From Sistotremastrum niveocremeum HHB9708 (taxonomy: Eukaryota; Basidiomycota; Agaricomycetes; Sistotremastrales; Sistotremastraceae), in NCBI GenBank assembly GCA_001630475.1, contig KV419446.1, positions 149,378 to 183,802 of the forward strand: a stretch of DNA of 34,425 nucleotides. Reading direction: 5' to 3'. The notes beneath the pieces are model-generated. The model searched no databases. It worked only from the letters and a program-made list of their open reading frames with translations, and was not told the origin of the DNA. The translations under genes and the position numbers were made by a program. The number at the start of each line of letters is the position of its first letter. The stretch's first letter is position 1. Below, in pieces: positions 28,051-34,425 of this stretch.

Positions 28051-29622
28051 ATGACCGGTCAATTCGTAACCTTGCCTCTCGACGTCTTTGCGGAAATCGC
28101 GGCATGGCTAGTAGGTTTAGGGGATCTGGTTCATCTGGCCCAGGTACGCACCATCATAGCGATTAATCTCATGGTGGCTACTAACGCATGAAAACAGACG
28201 TGTAGTCGCATATGGAATCTCTCCCTTACTTCGCGCCAATACTGGAGTGAAACACCCGAGATCGTCGCTATCGCTCTACCGACCGGCCATCCCCTAAGCA
28301 CTGTTCCTGTCGACCAAATATACGCGCTTGCTGCGAGAGCGACGAGCCTTCAAAGTACGCCACTACAAGAACTCATGATACCTAAGCGGCAGTCATGCTA
28401 TGAGCCCAATGGCGTGGGGCATAATGTCGAGTTCCTCCACAGTCCGGCGAATTCATGGTATCTAGATCATTGCGGCAACACCGTGACTATTAGACGAGCT
28501 GAAAAGGGCTGGGATGACATATTCTGTGATACTGGTTTCCCATCAAACCATCATTCATTTATTGGCCCGGCTGCTGGTCAGGGGATGCTTTGGGTGGGTT
28601 TTATTCAAAAACGGCTGGTAGAGGGTCCGTCTCCGGAATCTCCTTTGTTTTGGTCAGTACACACTTGTTAAGCCTTCAGCCCTCATATTTACACAAGGTA
28701 GGGAATTCACCGGCTTCAAATTAAGATTTCCGAATGAAAGAGGGCCTCCGACTGCACCGACTGTTGAAGAGAAGATACGAATCGAACTGCCCAAGTTTCC
28801 AGCCATCCACAATATCCAATTGAATGACTCGATGTTCTTTGCCTTGTCCCAAGATCGCCATTCTATTCAGCTAGTGGATCTCACCAACAGATCGGGAGTC
28901 AATCTGCGCCTGAGGAAATATATGACCAACTGGGCACTGGTACGCGTTTTGTGATCTCTACGTCTCAGTCCTGACATCAAGCTTGTATATAGGTAGGGCG
29001 AGACTCGCCGATCTCTTTCACGATCGTCATTGAGTCAGCAAGATTCTTCATATACATCTCTGGAACAGACAGAGAAACATTAGACTTTCGATCCCAATAT
29101 TATATCGCAAATTTCCCTGCTAACGGCAAGACCGATTCGAATTGCAACGCTCTGACATCTTCCGGCATCACCTGGCGGAACGATGTCCTCGATGTCACCC
29201 ACTCTTATGAGCTTCCCGAACACCCACAGCAATTACCCCCTTTACCTCCAATACTTCCAGAAGGCGCAGTTCGTCTCAGCATCCTCCGATCTGGATCGTT
29301 CTACCTGCACGAAGACCGGATCCTCGCGTTCGAGACCGACGAAAATGATCTCCAGAGGATCAAAGATTTTCCGTGCTTTTTCGGAGGCCCGTCTGAGACA
29401 GGCGATTTCTTGTGCAGACCCAATCAAATTTCCCTCGCCGGCCCACGAAACTCTATTCATAAAGGGGTCCGACTGTATCGCTTTGCTCCTCCCGACGATA
29501 TTCCAGATGATCACAAGTACTCAGTCGACGCTTTCGACCATCACAACTTGATGGCCTTCATCGCCGTTATTGGCCGACGAGGTGGGGAACAAAGTCGTAA
29601 ACTTTATAAAGTCATATACTAA
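28051..29622 (+). CDS. F-box family protein, array copy B, 471 aa
   Basis: Four exons (28051-28143, 28198-28652, 28702-28939, 28993-29622) join in frame to 471 residues. The F-box spans about 5-47 (VTLPLDVFAEIAAWLVGLGDL, then TCSRIWNLSLTSRQYW) and would bind Skp1. Downstream are NSWYLDH...TVTIRRAEKGW, FTGFKLRFPNERGPPTAP, SSGITWRNDVLDVTHSYELP and YSVDAFDHHNLMAF, which define this local family. The C-terminal half looks beta-rich and is probably the target-binding part; no known repeat (LRR, WD40, kelch) is visible. Start and intron 1 are supported by the identical arrangement in copy C. Confidence 0.72.
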
Positions 29623-30196
29623 AAATTGAAGCACTACGCATCAAAGAGCTTATAAATGAGTGTCTGTGTTATCGTAGTTCAGCCATCGATCCCTGTGTTT
29701 TTTTGTTCTGAAAAGTTCACTGAATATTCAGCTTTAATCTCTCATTCCGTCAATATGTCCGCAAGCTTTTGAATGCTCTCATCACGTTGACGTATAACGG
29801 GATGCTGATATCTTGATTGTGCTTGAAGGCGTCCTGAGTGTAGTGCTAGGGCAGGATGAAGCGTTGGTGCGACGGCGACGGGAGATCGGGTTCGGCATTC
29901 GGATATAGGTCTCCGCACTTGACCAAGACTTCAAACCGAGACATCCCTCGTTGCGAACGTCTCTCTGAAAGTCAATTCAGAATCCACAATACCTTCCTTC
30001 GAATAATTATTTACGAAGTTTGAGCCTCAAGAGCTATTTTCTCATCGCTGCTATTGCGCTTGTCGATTTTCGGACCCATCCAAGATTGTAGGTCGAAATG
30101 ACCCCTGAAAATTTTCCAGAGCTCATCCTGACGCTCTGAATCCGAGGATCATATACTTGACAACTAGAAAACTCGAAGCTGCCTTGATAAGACGGC
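29623..30196. repeat. Spacer/promoter of F-box copy C
   Basis: About 575 bases with the same blocks as the spacer of copy B, in the same order but with small indels. No gene is seen. Similarity of this non-coding DNA shows that the duplicated unit includes the promoter and 3' region. Confidence 0.55.
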
Positions 30197-31828
30197 ATGA
30201 GTGTTCAATTCGTAACTCTGCCCCTCGATATCGTTGCAGAGATCACAGTATGGCTAGTTGGTCTAGGGGACCTCATTCATCTGGCACAGGTACGCACAAC
30301 CATCTCGACTGATCTCACAGCTAAATTACCTGGACATAGACTTGCAGCCGAATGTGGAATCATGCTCTTACTTCACGGCAATACTGGATCAGAACACCCG
30401 AGATCTCCGACATCGCTCTACCCACCGGACATACCTTCAAAACTACCCCTGTCGATCACTTCTATGCCCTTGCTGTCCGAGCGACGAGCTTTAAAAGGGA
30501 ACCACGGAAGGGAATCATGACGCCCAGACGGCAATTATCCTTCGAGGGCGGTGAACGCACGGACCGCCTTGATTTCTTCCGTTGTCCTGCCAATTCATGG
30601 TATATCGATCACGGCCAAGATACTGTCACTATCAGACGAGCAGAAAAGGGATGGGAAGAAGTATCTTGTGACCTTGGATACCCAACCGGTCACGATTCAT
30701 TCAGGGGTCCAGCTGCTGGTGAGGGGACGATCTGGGTGGGCTTTGTACCTCGATTTCCGGTAGAAGGATTAGGAACGAGCTCGTCCTACCACTGGTTAGT
30801 GTTATATCTATGTCCGCTTCAGTCCCCACGGCTGATTATGCAAGTCAGGGAATTCTCCGGCTTCAAATTAAAATTTCAGAATGAACGAGGTCCTCCAACT
30901 GCGCCATCTGTTGAAGACACCATAAAAATTCTACTCCCTAGTTTCCCCGCTCTCAGAAGCGTGAAAGTAAATCACACAACGTTCTACATTAGATCCAACC
31001 ACGGTCGTTCCGTGCAAGTGGTCGATCGCACCCGCAATGCGGGGGTCGTACTTGGGCTACCGGACAAGATGACTGGCTGGGCATTGGTGAGCATTTCGCA
31101 GTATTTCGTCCTATCTCCAACGCAATCATTTCGTACAATAGAAGACATATAGGTGCACGTTTGACTTTGACATGCAGTCAAAGATCTTCGTGGTAGGCAT
31201 ATCAGGTGTCGACGCCGAAACAGGGCAACATCGACACAAATATCATCTCGCAAATATTCCTGAAAACAGGACCCCTGATCTGACCTCCGATGCCTCTACA
31301 TCTTCTGAGATCACGTGGAGAAACGTTGTCTTTGAGGTCACTCATTCTTATGAGCCTCCCTCTTCTTCATTGGAATTGATCACACTTCCGTTGAAATATC
31401 CAAAAGGCGCGCTATATTTCGGCACTTTTGAGATCTGCTCGCAACCTGCAACAACATATCCCCGGCGCCCGATCACACATTATGGCTCTCTATTTCTACA
31501 CGAGAATCAACTCCTCATGTCCAATGTCTTCGAAACTGAAAATGACTCCGAGGATGCTGGCAATCACTTCCCACGACGGGCATCAGGCTCAAAGGTGAAG
31601 CCTCAGGGAATGAGCAAATATGGGAACATGTACCACCAATTTGCCACCATCGAGTCTATGAGCTTCATCGACAGGCCGATCCAAACCTATCACCTTATTC
31701 CTCCCGTTGACTTTTCAAACGATTACGAATGGAGAGTTGACGCTTTTGACAACAACAACCTCTCGGCCATCTTCACTGTAAGTTGCCCACGAGAAAGGAC
31801 ATACAAATTCTACAGGGTCTTATACTAG
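30197..31828 (+). CDS. F-box family protein, array copy C, 489 aa
   Basis: Four exons (30197-30289, 30340-30794, 30849-31086, 31145-31828) give 489 residues. The first three exons have exactly the lengths of copy B (93, 455, 238). F-box: VTLPLDIVAEITVWLVGLGDL plus TCSRMWNHALTSRQYW. Family segments PANSWYIDH, RRAEKGW, FSGFKLKFQNERGPPTAP, SSEITWRNVVFEVTHSYEPP and YEWRVDAFDNNNLSAIF follow. The acceptor equivalent to that of copies A and B (TATAG, 31152) would give a stop within four codons. An AAG acceptor 8 nt upstream (31144) restores the frame, adding TYRCTFDFD before the conserved QSKIFVV. Putative SCF adaptor of unknown target. Confidence 0.7.
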
Positions 31829-32078
31829 ACATGAAGGCACTGTGTATTGTCCAGTGCGTCTAGACGGCCACATGTATAATGATAGCTCTGGGATTGATCT
31901 TTGTATTCATATTCGACCTGATAGATGTTCGCGTGGCGTTTCATTGCTTCGTAGTGTACATAGTCACAACCACATATCTTACACAAATCCATACTCGGCA
32001 CAGCAAGCATCAGAACGCGCGACCCGTTGGAAGGTAGCTGACAAGACTGCAACGCTCGGAAACCGATAAATCCATCCG

Positions 32079-33070
32079 CTATTTCCACTTCAGACCAACA
32101 GGAGCCGTAACCTCCCACGACAACTGAACGTCTTGGCTGACTCCAGGAGGGATATTGCACGCCCACAAGATAGTCCCTTCAACATCATCTTCGACATTAT
32201 CATCAACCACAGCCGTACGATCGCCGGCGATCGCCGCCCATCGGGCAACAACGCCCGAACTGACCCGAACCTCTTTTGCTCCAGTTACCTTCGAAGATCC
32301 AGCTTTATCGTTAGGATCCTGCAGGCCTTTAGGTTGTAAGAGGTTGACTTTGATGCGGGAGTCGCTTGAGACGGGAACGTTGTCTTTGATCGTGAGGTTC
32401 GATAGAGTCATTCGTCGGTTATTCTTGACGGATATGGCTTGGACGTAGGAGGTCGTGATTGTCTTGGAGTTGAAGATGCCGCCGGTTTTGCTTGTCACTT
32501 TGCGGATGGGATGATATGTTGCTTTTACTTCAGGATCGATGCCGAGGGAGAATGAGAAAGTCTCTTGAGGACTGACGAGCTAAAATGATATAATAAGCAT
32601 CGAGAATTGGCAGATGAGAACGTGTACTGACTGAAAGGTCGGACTTGGATATGAAGCTGTTGTCCATGAAGATCGATGCGGATCCCGGCAACAAGAGATA
32701 GTTTGAGGCATTCTTGACTTTACACTGAGCCACATTCTTAGAAATCTCGCACCAATCCAGCAATCGAATCACTCACTCTCAAAAAGACGCTAGGAAGGAC
32801 TTTGGGGACCGTAACCCATTCCAATTGAATATCCTCAAACTTCAAGACAGCGATGGTCACTTTATGACTCTCGTACTGTTCGATGGTGCTGCTCGGTACG
32901 GTAGCCAAAGCTTCGACTTCGAAGGTGGCACTGATCATGCCCTCTTGGGCTGTAGCTTGTGGAATGATCGGTATGGTTACGATTATGGTACATGTTCGGA
33001 ATTTCGGAACTTTTGCAACTCCGCATTCCGGCACACCCAGCCGCGAAGGCGGCATCACGGCTGCGCACAT
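32079..33070 (-). pseudogene. DUF4139-domain protein, N-terminally truncated, about 299 aa
   Basis: Exons 32777-33070 (upper limit uncertain), 32632-32736 and 32079-32579 join in frame. They encode a DUF4139 beta-sheet domain: ATFEVEALATVPSSTIEQYESHKVTIAVL, FLRNVAQCKVKNASNYLLLPGSASIFMDNSF, VSPQETFSFSLGIDPEVKAT, then VTSKTGGIFNSKTITTS and a C-terminal VSQDVQLSWEVTAPVGLKW. Fungal members normally carry a DUF4140 head and coiled coil before this. Here the frame is closed by TAA shortly upstream (near 33115), and no such region is visible in the remaining 1.3 kb on either strand. It is either a 5'-truncated relic or a gene with a distant first exon. Function of the family is poorly known. Confidence 0.65.
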
Positions 33071-34425
33071 GCGCCCCTTGACCCCGTCCACCCTCCGGCG
33101 AGATCGATGGCTTTATGCTTCGGGCTGCCTGCTGGCATAGATGAAAGTCGACCTATTCATCTGTCCTGCCGTGCTCGACAGTCGTCGGTCCGCGGGTGAC
33201 CGAGATAGTCCGCCAGCGATGCTCATTTGAGTCCTTGCCGGATGGCATGACGCACCAATGTATCCGGCTTCGGGTTCAGCTTGTCGCTCATAGCGCAACG
33301 AGTGATTGCTGAATCGAGCAACAGTCTTGCCGCGACCCCGACTTCACCGCCTGTCCTCCGCCGACTTTTTCTTCGCCTCCTGTCGTAGTGCGCACATGCA
33401 CACGTCAGTGGACGACTTACTCTTTTCTTCTCCTCGCGGTGCGATTTGATTTAGCCAGCCACCAGCCAGAGCTGTTCTCATTTGATGCCTTCGCCCAACG
33501 ACGCCCGGTTGTCTCGGTATCCATATCTGGATCCTCTTTGTCATCATGATTATGGGGCCGGCATGCCGATAACCGATTACCTGCCCACGAACACGTGGCC
33601 AGCTGCCTCCGCAAAGGGAGACTTTCTCTTCACGATATACCGTCTTGCGGTCGCTATCATCCTCGCCTGGCAAAGCGAACCAGAAATGATGGCGTCACCA
33701 CTGCATGATATTGCTCGTCACTCCCCGCCATTCACGAAAATGTGGGCTCAGCTGGAACCTCTACGAATGCTCGCAACGTTGACTTTGCGGTTAGCAATAT
33801 TCATACGAATCAACGGCGGCTTAGAACTGCTCTCGTCGTCTAAGGACTGTACTGCTATCAGTCAGCGAATCCGGGGGATATCCTCCTCCCCCAGGCCCAC
33901 TCCCTCGCCTACCTCCCTAATCGCTATCTCACATATCGTGCGAGGGTCCCTATATTCGTCTGAAAGAGCGTTGAAGGACACGCGCAGGTTGAGCGTCATA
34001 GGAATGTGCCTGGGTTGGACATGGTGTCGCCTGATCCTGGAGGTCGAAGGAGGTTGCGTATCTTGCGTTTGAGAGGATTGCGTAGTGTTGCGGTATTCGC
34101 GGACGCGGAGTCGTCAGGGCTATTGGTGCGTTGCCCTGCATTTTCCGTTATACCTACCATTAAGGGTGCAGCTTTCTTAGGGGTCGCCAAAGCGTCAGGT
34201 GAAGAACTGTTGCCCCAATCCTGCAGTGAATACACCTCCACAAGCCTGCCTGAGAGGGTTCAATGGCGTGGCCCTGTTCTTGATATTTGACAGCTTGCGC
34301 GCAATCGGCTACTCCATCGTTCATCCAGCAACGGTGTTCGGATCCTTCAAGCATCGTCGGCTGGCCCCTTCACTTATGCAAGTTGTTCCGTCGCAAGTTG
34401 TTCCGTCTGAACTCATGGACACCGT
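33071..34425. other. Stretch without a recognised gene
   Basis: About 1.35 kb to the window end. There is one ATG-started + frame of 195 codons (listed separately) and minus-strand frames such as about 33996-34241 with a Ser/Ala/basic composition. None shows a family motif or a convincing splice model. A gene continuing past the window edge is possible. Confidence 0.4.
33485..34072 (+). CDS. Unrecognised open reading frame, 195 codons
   Basis: An ATG at 33485 follows a pyrimidine-rich leader (about 33340-33440), as many fungal promoters have, and the frame stays open to a TGA at 34070-34072. The protein would start MPSPNDARLSRYPYLDPL and contain one hydrophobic segment (FLFTIYRLAVAIILAW) but no domain I recognise. 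A frame of this length can occur by chance in GC-moderate DNA, and a minus-strand frame overlaps its end. Low support. Confidence 0.2.
   Translation: MPSPNDARLSRYPYLDPLCHHDYGAGMPITDYLPTNTWPAASAKGDFLFTIYRLAVAIILAWQSEPEMMASPLHDIARHSPPFTKMWAQLEPLRMLATLTLRLAIFIRINGGLELLSSSKDCTAISQRIRGISSSPRPTPSPTSLIAISHIVRGSLYSSERALKDTRRLSVIGMCLGWTWCRLILEVEGGCVSCV

Overview
The window looks like a piece of a filamentous basidiomycete genome, most likely an Agaricomycete. Genes are split by many 43-71 nt GT-AG introns. The recognisable proteins are typical of that group: two class I cellobiose dehydrogenases (CDHs), a DUF6533-type seven-helix membrane protein, a DUF7702-type membrane protein, and several lineage-specific F-box proteins. 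Gene models were built by hand from reading frames, splice motifs and comparison between paralogs inside the window. No database search was possible.

Layout. 1-2827 is gene-free and full of non-autonomous DNA transposons, including a four-level nest: a 1.6 kb hAT-like element with an 8-bp target duplication holds a 296-bp hAT-like MITE and a TA-flanked pogo/mariner-like MITE, and the latter is broken in one terminal repeat by a perfect 38-bp-arm hairpin. 2966-4743 (-) is an F-box protein. 5443-7178 (-) is a type II membrane protein resembling O-fucosyltransferases. 7497-10536 (-) and 11632-14630 (-) are tandem CDH genes of 13 exons each, with signal peptide, cytochrome domain, Ser/Thr linker and FAD dehydrogenase. 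16358-18269 (-) is a DUF6533-like membrane protein and 19622-20708 (-) a DUF7702-like one. 21447-22609 (-) and 25007-26115 (-) are near-identical NAD-type short-chain dehydrogenases (SDRs), each divergently facing an F-box-family gene on the + strand. 26627-31828 is a tandem array of one deleted and two apparently intact F-box paralogs. 32079-33070 (-) is an N-terminally truncated DUF4139 gene. The last 1.3 kb has no recognised gene.

How the parts relate. The CDH pair would be secreted and oxidise cellobiose/cello-oligosaccharides, passing electrons through haem b to acceptors such as lytic polysaccharide monooxygenases (family knowledge). The right-hand half has expanded by local duplication: a divergent SDR/F-box pair occurs twice, and the F-box member then amplified in tandem with its promoter and 3' spacer. 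The clearest unusual observations are the transposon nest, opposite intron presence/absence between the tandem CDHs, and the duplicated SDR/F-box module with a recognisable deletion breakpoint and a compensating splice-acceptor shift. No new enzymatic or defence system could be demonstrated.
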